Shown here: positions 30,993 through 39,676 of the stretch, in pieces
Layout of the letters: each line of letters starts with the position of its first letter
Position numbering within the stretch: position 1 is the first letter of the stretch
Assembly (NCBI RefSeq): GCF_014873145.1
Contig: NZ_JADBEK010000001.1
Span: 9,052,001 to 9,116,000, forward strand
Direction: 5' to 3'
Source of the DNA: Nonomuraea angiospora
GTDB lineage: Bacteria; Actinomycetota; Actinomycetes; Streptosporangiales; Streptosporangiaceae
Length of the DNA: 64,000 nt
Position numbers and translations under genes: made by a program
The notes under the pieces: model-generated
The model's input: the letters and a program-made list of their open reading frames with translations, nothing else
The model's database searches: none
What the model was told of the DNA's origin: nothing

Positions 30993-33900
30993 TCAGTCGT
31001 CGTCGGGGAGTGCCGCTTGGATGGGGGTGATGTTGCCCGTTCTCACCAGGAAGCCTCGGCCAGGGGGGCCGCCGACCGTTCCGCGGGGGAGGCGGATCGA
31101 GAAGATGTCGCCGTCGGCCTGGTTCTGGACGGCCAGCAGCACCCCGGTGCGGGCCTTGCGCGTCTCGGCGACGAACCCGCGATAGGCGACGGCCAGATCC
31201 CCGGTCGTGCCGGCGATCAGCAACCCGTGATCGCCGTCCCGGCCCGACCGGAGCACCTCCTCCAGCGCCATCCCCAGGGGACCGTCCGCGTTGATCAGCT
31301 CGGCGTCGTCCACCAGCACCACGTACTGCTCCAGCTCCGCCACCAGCTCCGGCAGGTTGGCGGCGTTGCCGTCCAGCACGGCCAGTGCACCGTTCAGCTC
31401 CCTTAACGGGCTGCGTCTGGGCGCGACGGCGATGACGGGCGTGCCCCGGGCGATGAGCGAATGGGCGGCGGTCAGCAGGACGGACGAGCGGCCGGAGCGG
31501 GACGGACCGGCGATCACGGCGCCGGGACCGTGGGCCAGCAAATCGAGCCCGAGCGGGGCCAGGGCGTCGCCGCCGGCACCGATCAGTGCCCACAACGGGG
31601 ACGGGGGTGTGAACGTCGCGTCCAGGGCGAGTGTTTGGGAGGCCGTGACGCGCATGGGGAGGGCGTCCACTCGCAAGGGGGGCTCGCCGTTCCACTGCCG
31701 GCCGCCCCGGGCGGCGCCAGCGGACCGCCCGTGACCTCGTCGAGGGCTCTCCGCATCCGGCGTGCGGGCCAGGGCTTGGAAGGCGGCGACCTGGGCCGGG
31801 CCCGACGGGTCGGGGGAGAGCAGCGCGATGTGGTGCTCCACGATGCCGTGCTCGCCCATCGAGAGCGCTCGGCCGGGTGGCATCGACGAGGGCAAGCCCT
31901 TGAGGGGGAAGCCGGCCAGGCCGAAGTCGGAGGAGTCCGACAGGCGCAGGAGCAGGCGGTCGTCGAAGACGGTCGAGACCTGGCCGAGCAGGCCCGACCG
32001 GTCGCTGGTGACCACGGCCCTGAACCCGACCGCCGGGCCTTCGCGCATGAGCTGGAGCAGCGACTCGATCAGGCGGCCGTAGTCGTAGCTCTCGAAGGCG
32101 GCGACGAAGCCCTCCCAGCGATCGAGCATGAACACCAGCCAGGGCAGGCGGTGGCCGGCTTGGCGGTATTCGGCAAGGGAGGCGTGCCCCGCCTCGGCCA
32201 GGAGCTGCTGGCGGCGGCCCACCTCGGCACGCAGGCGGGTGAGCAGGCGTTCGACCCGGTCGATCTGGTCGCGGGTCACGACGGCGCCGCAGTGGGGCAT
32301 CGTGACCAGGGGCAGGAGCGCCCCGGAGCCGCAGTCGACCGCGTGGACGTGGACGTCTTCCGGGGAGGCGTGGGCCGCGATGGAGCCCGCGATCGTGCGT
32401 AGTGCCGTCGATCTGCCGGAGCGGGCGGCCCCGGCGATGAGCAGGTGGCCTCCGTTGGCCAGGTCCAGCGCGAGAGGGGAGCGGTCCTGCGCCCATGGTC
32501 GGTCGGTCAGGCCGTAAGGCAGGGGCGGGACTTCGACGAACGCACCCGATGGGGATGCCGCGCCATGGGGCTCCGGGTGGGAGGGGAAGGGGTGGTCAGG
32601 GTGTGTGCCGCTCGGTAGAGGGCCTTTCGAACCTCCGGAGGCGCGGTGGGTCGCTGGGTGAAGCGCGGGGTGACCTGTGGGCGGGTGTGCGGGGAGGCCG
32701 AGGGAAGGCTGGGCCGAGCCCTTCACGGAGACCTGGACGGGGTCATGGGGGCGGGCGGCGATCCCTGGAATGTGCCGGGAAGCGTCTTTCGGTGGCGGGT
32801 TGGGAGGTGTTGTCTGAGGCGTAGGGGAGCCGCTGGAAGGTGAGGAGGCGGTGGCCGGGGATGGCGTGGTGAGGGCCGGGAGGTCCAGGACGAAGTGGGT
32901 GGGGAGGGGATCGAGCCAGGGGCTGGGCTGGACGGGGACCGCGGCCAGGTGGGTGGCCTCGATGAGGGCGTTGGCGACCAGGGAGAGGTCGGTGACCGTC
33001 GAGTCCTCCTCCGGCTCCGGCGGGGGCGGCAGGGGTTTGCCCAGCGAGCGCCAGCTCACCTCCAGCACCCTGATGGCGGCGCCCGGCCCGGCGAGCGGGC
33101 CCGCCGAACCCGGGGCGGGGCTGCGGCCTCCTACCCTGGCCGTCTGCACGGCGGTCGCGGCCCCCACGCCGGAACGGACGTAGCAGCGACCGGGCGTCGA
33201 CTTGGAGATGTGGGCGGCGTCCGGGAGGTCGATGACGTCGGAGGACTCCGCGGGCTCGGTCACGCGCAGGGCGATGCGCAACGACGTGTTCGCCTGGATG
33301 TCGGCCGTGACCACGCCCGCGGGGCGCTGCGTGGCCAGGATGAGGTGGATGCCCAGCGAGCGGCCACGGCGGGCGATGTCGACCAGGCCGGTGACGAAGT
33401 CGGGCAGCTCGGCCACCAGGGCGGCGAACTCGTCGATGATCAGCACCAGGCGCGGCATGCCCGTGCCCGTGTAGTCCTCGATGTCCTTGGCCCCGGCCGC
33501 CGCCAGCAGCCGCTCTCGCCGGCGGATCTCGGCCGCCAGCGAGTCGAGGGCCCGCTGGGTCAGGTGGCCGTCGAGGTCGCTGACCATGCCGACCGTGTGC
33601 GGCAGGCGTACACACTCCTTGAAGGCGGCGCCGCCCTTGTAGTCGATCAGCACGAACGTGAGCTGGTCGGGCCGGTTGGCCACCGCCAGCGAGCAGATCA
33701 GCGTCTGCAGCAGCTCCGACTTGCCCGCGCCCGTGGTGCCGGCGATCAGGCCGTGGGGGCCGTCGAGCCTGAGGTCGACCGAGAACGGCCCCTCGGGGCC
33801 GATGCCGATCAGCGCGCTCGTGGAGCCCTGGGCACGCCATCGCCCGGCCAGCTCCTGTCCGGACGGGCTGGGCATGCGCATCAGGTCGAGCAGGCGGACG

Positions 33901-35975
33901 GCGTCGGGGAGGTTGCCCGACGGGTCGTCCCTGCTCACGTCGCGGATCGGGGACAGGGCTCTGGCCAGCCGGTCGGACCAGGTCGGGGAGACGAGGTCGC
34001 CCAGGATCGGGCCGATGGCGTCGAGGCCGCCGCCGCGCAGGCGTACGAGACCGTCCGTGCCGCACGCGGCCACGGTCTGGCACTCCTCGGGCAGCAGCCG
34101 CTGGTCGTCGTCGATGGCGAGCGTGAACACCCCCGAACGCGGGCCCTGGCGCAGCACCTGCGGCATGTTGGGCAGGCCGCGCAGCACCTGGGCGCCGTCG
34201 AGGATCACCAGGACGTCGTACGGGCGCACGTCGTACGAGGAGAAGGTGGGCTTCTCCGGGCCCCCGAGGTCGTCCCAGCCGGTGGGGATCTTGCCCAGCT
34301 CGGGGATCGCGGTGTTCTGGCGTTCGTCGATGAGGGCGGCGAGCTCGGAGACGCGGCGGGCGGCCGACTCGGGGTCGGTGCCGACCAGTGCCACGCACTC
34401 CTCGCCCGCGCGCGGCGTGCAGTGCGGGAGCCAGCGCATCCAGCCCCAGCGGCGCTCGCCGTCGGCGTGCGCGGACACGATCACGATGGCCAGGTCACGG
34501 GGGCTGTGCAGGGTCGCGGCCTGGGCGATCAGCCAGCTCGCGAGGCTGGTCGCCGCGGCGCGCGGGCCCGTGACGCCCGCCACGCCCAGCCTGCGCATGG
34601 GCAGCGCCACCGGAACGGAGTGGCACATCGGCGGATCGATGGGCCCGCCCTGCTCCTCAGACAGCTCCAGGTTGGCGGGCAGGTCGGCGAGCCCGACCCT
34701 GAGCCTGAGCGAGTCGGCGTCGTGGATCCTGCGCTCCCACAGCCGCCTGCGCGGCCCCGTGGCGGTGAGCAGCACCTGCGCCGGGTCGGGCGCGTCCGAC
34801 CTGCGGGCCGCCTCGTCCGCCATCCTCGCCCGCTCGACGGCCTCGTCGTACGCCTGAAGCTGCTCGTGGTACTCCTTGAGCGCCTTCTTGTGCTGTTTCT
34901 TGCCGTGGCGGCGGTCGCTCCACCACTGGCCGATCATGATGACCGGGGTCATGAGGGCGACGAGCAGGTAGTAAGGCTGCTTCAGGGCGAACGCGAGCGT
35001 CACGCCGAGCACGGCGGGCAGGAGGGCGGCGAGCAGCTGGAGGCGCAGGCCTTCGTTCCTGGAGGGCTCCTTGGGCTTGACGAACTTGCGCTCGGGCTCG
35101 GAGCGCCGGAGCCGGGGCGGGCGGTTGTAGGACACGCCGCCCTCGCTCCTGGGCGCCAGATGCGCGTCTTTGGGCTCGATCGACGTCAGCACGAACACCG
35201 ACGAACCACACGTGAGCACGGCCTGGTCGGGCCACTCGGTCCGCTCCGTGAGCGGGCGGCCGTCGAGCTCGGGCACCTCGCCGTAGTCGGCGGCCAGCTC
35301 GGCCGCCTCCCGCTCCGCGACCCGGGCCGTGAGCTCGGCGACCTCCTCGGCCCACCGGCCCTTGAGCTTGAGCCTGGGCGCCTCGTCGGGCTGCCGCCAG
35401 GCGCGCTCGATGGTGATCGCGTCCGGTGTCACGCGTACGGTCACCGCCTCCGGGGCGAGGGCAGGGTCGGCGGTGGTCATGGCGCACATCGGGTCGGAGC
35501 CGATGACGTGCACGCCCAGGCCCAGCCGGTGTACGGCGCCGGCGGCGGGGCCACCCACCACGCGCACCTCGGCCACCCCGCCCGGCTCCTCGACGAGGGT
35601 CTCGCGGGCGAGCGCGGGGTCCAGCGTGATCTTGTCGCCGTCGCGCAGCACGGCGGTGGCCCTGGCGCGAGGGTCGAGGGGGCGGCCGTCACGCCACAGC
35701 ACCGGCGCCGTCCCGGTCCCCGCGGCGCTCGGTTGCGCTGTGACCGCCTGGGTCGCGGTGGGCTCCGGGCGGCGGGGGTGCGGCACGTGGGCGCCGGCGT
35801 CCTGAGGGGCCGACATCCCGTAGGGGGCTCGTGCCTTGGGCAGGCGGACGACCTTCGCCAGCGGCCCGTGATCGTTGAGCGCCTCGCTCACCCTCGCCAC
35901 TGTGGCGCCGTCGTCGCCGTCGATCACGACGTCACGGTCGCCCTGCCCGCCGAGCACGGTGAGCATGATCCGCAT
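30993..35975 (-). CDS. Orphan FtsK/SpoIIIE (EccC/EssC-like) ATPase with YukD/FHA-like N-terminus
   Basis: A 1660-residue protein. The N-terminus (MRIMLTVLGGQGDRDVVID) is YukD-like, followed by a Pro-rich linker and an FHA-like domain around residues 105-210 (GVHVIGSDPMC). Two membrane helices lie near 330-375. Three FtsK-type domains follow: the first has an intact Walker A GTTGAGKS near residue 744 and Walker B LVLIIDEFAAL; the second reads GAARSGRS near 1180 and the third GPSRSGRS near 1489, with Arg instead of the P-loop Lys. A Pro/Ser linker separates the first two. The plan resembles firmicute EssC or actinobacterial EccC-like proteins. ATG 35975 has GAGGAGA upstream. No WXG100 genes are adjacent, so it may serve the nearby ESX locus. 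Confidence 0.88.
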   Translation of the reverse strand: MRIMLTVLGGQGDRDVVIDGDDGATVARVSEALNDHGPLAKVVRLPKARAPYGMSAPQDAGAHVPHPRRPEPTATQAVTAQPSAAGTGTAPVLWRDGRPLDPRARATAVLRDGDKITLDPALARETLVEEPGGVAEVRVVGGPAAGAVHRLGLGVHVIGSDPMCAMTTADPALAPEAVTVRVTPDAITIERAWRQPDEAPRLKLKGRWAEEVAELTARVAEREAAELAADYGEVPELDGRPLTERTEWPDQAVLTCGSSVFVLTSIEPKDAHLAPRSEGGVSYNRPPRLRRSEPERKFVKPKEPSRNEGLRLQLLAALLPAVLGVTLAFALKQPYYLLVALMTPVIMIGQWWSDRRHGKKQHKKALKEYHEQLQAYDEAVERARMADEAARRSDAPDPAQVLLTATGPRRRLWERRIHDADSLRLRVGLADLPANLELSEEQGGPIDPPMCHSVPVALPMRRLGVAGVTGPRAAATSLASWLIAQAATLHSPRDLAIVIVSAHADGERRWGWMRWLPHCTPRAGEECVALVGTDPESAARRVSELAALIDERQNTAIPELGKIPTGWDDLGGPEKPTFSSYDVRPYDVLVILDGAQVLRGLPNMPQVLRQGPRSGVFTLAIDDDQRLLPEECQTVAACGTDGLVRLRGGGLDAIGPILGDLVSPTWSDRLARALSPIRDVSRDDPSGNLPDAVRLLDLMRMPSPSGQELAGRWRAQGSTSALIGIGPEGPFSVDLRLDGPHGLIAGTTGAGKSELLQTLICSLAVANRPDQLTFVLIDYKGGAAFKECVRLPHTVGMVSDLDGHLTQRALDSLAAEIRRRERLLAAAGAKDIEDYTGTGMPRLVLIIDEFAALVAELPDFVTGLVDIARRGRSLGIHLILATQRPAGVVTADIQANTSLRIALRVTEPAESSDVIDLPDAAHISKSTPGRCYVRSGVGAATAVQTARVGGRSPAPGSAGPLAGPGAAIRVLEVSWRSLGKPLPPPPEPEEDSTVTDLSLVANALIEATHLAAVPVQPSPWLDPLPTHFVLDLPALTTPSPATASSPSSGSPTPQTTPPNPPPKDASRHIPGIAARPHDPVQVSVKGSAQPSLGLPAHPPTGHPALHPATHRASGGSKGPLPSGTHPDHPFPSHPEPHGAASPSGAFVEVPPLPYGLTDRPWAQDRSPLALDLANGGHLLIAGAARSGRSTALRTIAGSIAAHASPEDVHVHAVDCGSGALLPLVTMPHCGAVVTRDQIDRVERLLTRLRAEVGRRQQLLAEAGHASLAEYRQAGHRLPWLVFMLDRWEGFVAAFESYDYGRLIESLLQLMREGPAVGFRAVVTSDRSGLLGQVSTVFDDRLLLRLSDSSDFGLAGFPLKGLPSSMPPGRALSMGEHGIVEHHIALLSPDPSGPAQVAAFQALARTPDAESPRRGHGRSAGAARGGRQWNGEPPLRVDALPMRVTASQTLALDATFTPPSPLWALIGAGGDALAPLGLDLLAHGPGAVIAGPSRSGRSSVLLTAAHSLIARGTPVIAVAPRRSPLRELNGALAVLDGNAANLPELVAELEQYVVLVDDAELINADGPLGMALEEVLRSGRDGDHGLLIAGTTGDLAVAYRGFVAETRKARTGVLLAVQNQADGDIFSIRLPRGTVGGPPGRGFLVRTGNITPIQAALPDDD

Positions 35976-36280
35976 GATGCCGTCTCCTCGCTCGGATCTC
36001 GGGCGCCCAAAGGTAGCGCCCGAAGCGAGGGTAGGCGGGGTGGTTGACGGCAATGGCATGGCTGGCTGGGGCTGGGGATGAGCGGGGGTTGGGGCTCCCG
36101 ATGGCTGTGGATAAGCGGTCTCCGCTCTTTGGCGGGGTTGGGTGGCTTGCTCGGGGGTGGTGGGGGTGGGGGTGCGGTGTATGGCATTGGTGTCCGTTTG
36201 GTTAGGTCGCGGGGCGTTGCGTCCGGCCGTGAGTGTTGATGGGTGATTGGCGGTCATTGGGGGGGCGGGTGGGCGTGGGT

Positions 36281-36358
36281 GGCTGGCGGGGGATTGAGGG
36301 ATGGGGTGGCGTCGGGGCGGTTGGCGGGGGATCGAGGGATGGGGTGGCGTCGGGGCGG
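36281..36358. repeat. 38-40-bp direct repeat, two copies
   Basis: GGCGGGGGATTGAGGGATGG and the following GGTGGCGTCGGGGCGG recur about 38 bases later with one T-to-C change. The array is intergenic, upstream of the Tad operon. Confidence 0.88.
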
Positions 36359-36486
36359 CTGGCTGGGCGTCGTTCGCGTTGCGCCGGGCTGCGCCGTGCA
36401 ACGTCTCGCCGACGCGCGCCCGTGGGATCCGTAGGACCTGCCGGTGGGACCGGCGTGAGCGCATGGGACCAGTGGGACCTCTGGGG

Positions 36487-36600
36487 CCGATGTGCGCATG
36501 GGGCTGGTGGCCCCCTGGGACCGATGTGCGCACGGGGCTGGTGGCCCCCTGGGACCGATGTGCCCACGGGGTTGGTGGCCCTGTGGGACCGATGTGAACG
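36487..36600. repeat. 34-bp tandem repeat, about 3.3 copies
   Basis: The unit begins CCGATGTGCGCAYGGGGCTG and continues GTGGCCCCCTGGGA. Copies start at 36487, 36521, 36555 and 36589 (partial). The 34-base period is not coding. Units are adjacent without spacers, so it is not a CRISPR array. Confidence 0.9.
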
Positions 36601-36990
36601 GGCTGCGACGCCTGTGAGCCGAAGGAGCCCTTGTGGGGTGGATGTGCGGTGGTGGTGGAGGCGCCGGAAAGTGGGTGGCGGTGGCGGGTTCTTGGGGGCT
36701 GAGCTGTGAAGGGCGGCGCCGGCGCTGGGGGTGAAGGTGGCGGATTGAGTTATGTGGTTGGCGATTCCGGTGGGATGCAAGTAAATGGATGTGGTCAGTG
36801 GTATTGGGGTGGTGACTAGCTGAAGAAATGGCTGTTCGTCAACTCGATAGAAAGAATCGGCATCGATTATTCGGTATTGACGTCCCGTCACCTGCGAAAC
36901 AAGCATGGGTCCTCGCATTCCGCCCCCGCGCGCCCTCCCCGCCCCACATAATGGCGGCAATTCCACGATTCAATTGGGAGCCCCCGACCC

Positions 36991-37662
36991 ATGAGGACCA
37001 GTGAAAAGCCTGCCGTCAACGCGGCGGCGGGGTTGTCCGGCCCGGCCTCGCGCAAGCTCCCCGTGCCCCCTCGCGAACGCAAACCGGCCCTGGCCGCCCT
37101 TGCCGTTCTGCTGATCCTGGGCGGCGCGCTGGCCACGACGTTGCTCGTGCTGCGCAGCGGCGACCGCGTCTCCGCGATCCGGGTGACCCAGCAGGTCGGC
37201 GCGGGACAGAAGTTCACCGCGCAGATGCTGGAAGAGGTCCAGATCGCGGCCGACAGCGGCGTCGACTACGTGAGCTGGTCGGAGCGGGGCAAGGTGGAGA
37301 ACAGCTTCGCGACCGTCACGATCCTCCCCGGCACGCTGTTCACGAGCCGGATGGGCGTCAAGCAGAGCAGCGAGCTCGGCCCGGGAAAGGCGACCGTCGG
37401 ATTGGCCCTCAAGCCAGGGCAAATGCCCGCCGGAGTGGAGGCCGGAGACCGGGTGCAGGTGATATATGTGCCGAGCCGGTCGGGCCAGGGACAAACGAAG
37501 GTGCTGGCGGAAAGCGCTCTCGTGTTCTCGGTGGGCGACAAGTCCAGGACGACGAATTCCGGTCAGATCACGGTAATAGTGGATTCATCAGCGTCGCCGG
37601 AAATAGTGGCGTTCGCCTCCAGCGGTGAGATCGCGGTGGCCGAGCTACCGGGGGCACGCTGA
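36991..37662 (+). CDS. cpaB: CpaB/RcpC-type Flp pilus assembly protein (SAF domain)
   Basis: A 223-residue protein, first gene of the Tad operon. A single membrane helix (LAALAVLLILGGALATTLLVL, about residues 33-53) precedes a SAF domain with IRVTQQVGAGQKFTAQML and a later GLALKPGQMPAGVEAGDRVQVIYV segment. CpaB/RcpC proteins are periplasmic or cell-wall components guiding the Flp pilus. The actinobacterial version is short, as here. Its stop is one base from the GTG of the next gene, indicating one transcript. Start ATG 36991 lies in the first stretch of normal coding composition after an AT-rich leader; the nearest ribosome-site candidate is the TGGGAG ahead of it. Confidence 0.88.
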   Translation: MRTSEKPAVNAAAGLSGPASRKLPVPPRERKPALAALAVLLILGGALATTLLVLRSGDRVSAIRVTQQVGAGQKFTAQMLEEVQIAADSGVDYVSWSERGKVENSFATVTILPGTLFTSRMGVKQSSELGPGKATVGLALKPGQMPAGVEAGDRVQVIYVPSRSGQGQTKVLAESALVFSVGDKSRTTNSGQITVIVDSSASPEIVAFASSGEIAVAELPGAR

Positions 37663-37663
37663 C

Positions 37664-38380
37664 GTGGCGCTGATCGTACTGGCCGCCGACAAGGGCGCGC
37701 CGGGTGTGACGACCGCGGCGACCGCCCTGGCGGCGGTGTGGCCGCGCCCCGTGCTGCTGGCCGAATGCGACCCGGCGGGCGGTGACCTCGCCTACCGGCT
37801 CCCGGCCGCCGACGGCGGCGTGCTGAACCCCGGCAAGGGCCTGCTCACCCTCGGCGCCACCGCGCGGCGCGGGCTGGAGCCCGCCCAGATCCACCAGCAC
37901 ACGCAGAAGATCGTCGGCGGTCTCGACGTGCTGGTCGGGCTCACGCACGGCGAGCAGGCCGCCGGGCTCACCTGGCTGTGGGGCCCGCTGGGCAGGGCGC
38001 TCGCCGGCATCCCGAACGCCGACGTGATCGCCGACTGCGGCCGCCTCGGCGCGCACGCGCAGCTCGGCGACCTGATGGCCGAGGCCGAGCAGGTCGTGCT
38101 GCTCACCAGAGCCACCCTCGACCACGTCGCCCATTTGCGCGAACGCCTCCAGATCACCAAGGCGCACGGCGTCGCCGTGATCGCCGACCCGCGCAACTAC
38201 CGCGCCTCCATCGACGACGTACGCAGGATCGTCGGCCCGGCCGTCCAGTACGTGTACGGCCTCGCGCACGACCCCAAGGGCGCCGAGCTGCTGCGCGGCC
38301 AGTGGGGCGGACGGCTCGACCGCTCCCTGCTCATCCGCACCGCGAGGGACCTGGCAGGAAGGCTGGTGAGCCACCGATGA
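37664..38380 (+). CDS. TadZ/CpaE-like MinD-family protein with degenerate P-loop
   Basis: A 238-residue protein in the TadZ position. It keeps the deviant ParA/MinD fold: LIVLAADKGAPGVTTAATAL in place of the KGGxGKT loop, then LLAECDPAGGDLA as the Walker A-prime/B-like strand, and VIADCGRLG. The P-loop Lys is absent, so ATP hydrolysis is unlikely; TadZ proteins are polar-localisation factors and often have atypical loops. GTG 37664 follows the cpaB stop directly. Its last codons overlap the ATG of the TadA ATPase gene, supporting a coupled role in placing the pilus machine. Confidence 0.8.
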   Translation: MALIVLAADKGAPGVTTAATALAAVWPRPVLLAECDPAGGDLAYRLPAADGGVLNPGKGLLTLGATARRGLEPAQIHQHTQKIVGGLDVLVGLTHGEQAAGLTWLWGPLGRALAGIPNADVIADCGRLGAHAQLGDLMAEAEQVVLLTRATLDHVAHLRERLQITKAHGVAVIADPRNYRASIDDVRRIVGPAVQYVYGLAHDPKGAELLRGQWGGRLDRSLLIRTARDLAGRLVSHR

Positions 38381-39672
38381 TCGATCACTCGCTGGTCAAG
38401 CGCTTCCGCCAGGAGGTCGGCGACCGCCTGGCCCACCAGCGCCGGCTCGACCAGGCCAACGGCCTGCCCCCGATGACGGGGGAGGACGAGCGCCAGTTCG
38501 CCCGGGCGCTGATCTCCCAGGTCCTGGAGGAGCACGCCCGCAACGAGATCGGCCTCGGCCGCACGCCGCCCACCGTCGAGGAGGAAGAGGCGCTCGCGGC
38601 CGGCATCCACGCCGCGCTGTTCGGCGTGGGCAGGCTGCAGCCGCTGCTCGACGACCCCCAGGTCGAGAACATCGACATCAACGGCTGCGACAGGGTGTTC
38701 GTCAGCTACGCCGACGGCCAGGAGGTCATGCACGACCCGGTCGCCGAGTCCGACGACGAGCTGATCGAGCTCATCCAGATCCTGGCGGCGTACTCGGGCC
38801 TGTCGAGCAGGCCCTTCGACACCGCCAACCCGCAGCTCGACCTGCGCCTGCCCGACGGCTCCAGGCTGAGCGCCGTCATGGACGTCACCGTCAGGCCGGC
38901 GGTCTCGATCCGCCGCGCCCGCCTCGGCAAGGTCTTCCTGTCCGACTTGGCAGGCAACGGCACGATAAGTCGGGACATTGCGCGGTTCTTGACGGCCGCC
39001 GTCGCCGCCCGCAAGAACATCATGATCGCCGGATCCACCAACGCCGGCAAGACCACCCTGCTGCGGGCCCTGGCCAACGAGATCCAGCCCACCGAGCGCC
39101 TCATCACCGTCGAACGCGCCCTGGAGCTCGGCCTCGACCAGTTCCCCGAGCTCCACCCCAACGTCGTCGCCTTCGAGCAGCGCCTGCCCAACTCCGAGGG
39201 CCAGGGCGAGATCTCCATGGCCGAGCTGGTCAGACGTTCCCTCCGCATGAACCCCAGCCGCGTCATCGTCGGCGAGGTCCTCGGCGACGAGATCGTCACC
39301 ATGCTCAACGCGATGACGCAGGGCAACGACGGCTCCCTGTCGACCATCCACGCCAACTCCAGCATGGAGGTCTTCAACCGCATCTCCACCTACGCCCTGC
39401 AGGCCGGCGAGCGCCTGCCCATCGACGCGACCCACATGCTCATCGCGGGCGCCATCGACTTCGTCGTCTTCATCACCAAGCGCAACGACTACAACGTCGG
39501 CGGCACCCTGCGCCGCTACGTCTCCAGCATCCGCGAGGTCAACGGCTGCGACGGCCGCGTCCTGTCGAGCGAGGTGTTCGTGCCGGGCCCCGACGGCACC
39601 GCCGTCCCGCACGCGCCGGTCTCCTGCCTGGACGAGCTCGCCGCCCACGGCTACCTGCCAGGGGGGTGGTGA
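38377..39672 (+). CDS. tadA: TadA/CpaF Flp pilus assembly ATPase
   Basis: A 431-residue secretion ATPase of the CpaF family (type II/IV secretion superfamily). An N-terminal domain with LLDDPQVENIDINGCDRVFV and a conserved VRPAVSIRRAR segment leads to Walker A GSTNAGKTTLLRAL near residue 219. The Asp/His boxes (TVERALELGL) and Walker B region SRVIVGEVLGDEI follow, then QGNDGSLSTIHANS. It powers pilin assembly from the cytosolic face as a hexamer. ATG 38377 overlaps the TadZ stop (ATGA). Length and motif order are normal for the family. Confidence 0.95.
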   Translation: MIDHSLVKRFRQEVGDRLAHQRRLDQANGLPPMTGEDERQFARALISQVLEEHARNEIGLGRTPPTVEEEEALAAGIHAALFGVGRLQPLLDDPQVENIDINGCDRVFVSYADGQEVMHDPVAESDDELIELIQILAAYSGLSSRPFDTANPQLDLRLPDGSRLSAVMDVTVRPAVSIRRARLGKVFLSDLAGNGTISRDIARFLTAAVAARKNIMIAGSTNAGKTTLLRALANEIQPTERLITVERALELGLDQFPELHPNVVAFEQRLPNSEGQGEISMAELVRRSLRMNPSRVIVGEVLGDEIVTMLNAMTQGNDGSLSTIHANSSMEVFNRISTYALQAGERLPIDATHMLIAGAIDFVVFITKRNDYNVGGTLRRYVSSIREVNGCDGRVLSSEVFVPGPDGTAVPHAPVSCLDELAAHGYLPGGW

Positions 39673-39676
39673 CGAG

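Larger units (their letters stand above)
35976..36990. other. Long intergenic region with G-rich tandem repeats and Tad promoter
   Basis: About 1 kb between divergent genes. The first 700 bases are G-rich on the plus strand and hold two tandem arrays. The last 250 bases (about 36730-36990) drop sharply in GC and probably contain the Tad operon promoter; TTGACG occurs at 36877-36882 as a possible -35, without a clear -10. An open frame at 36202-36966 on the minus strand is low-complexity and is not supported as a gene. Confidence 0.65.

Noticed and set aside
35976..36533. N-terminal extension of the orphan FtsK-like ATPase
   Set aside because: The frame runs open upstream but encodes Pro/Arg/His-rich sequence over a repeat region. 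GAGGAGA and the YukD-like start support ATG 35975.
36487..36600. Possible CRISPR array
   Set aside because: The 34-bp units abut each other without unique spacers and no cas gene is present in the window.
36202..36966. 254-residue minus-strand frame over the G-rich repeats before the Tad operon
   Set aside because: It is composed mainly of Pro, His, Arg and Thr from repeats with a 34-base period, so the reading frame is not preserved between units.
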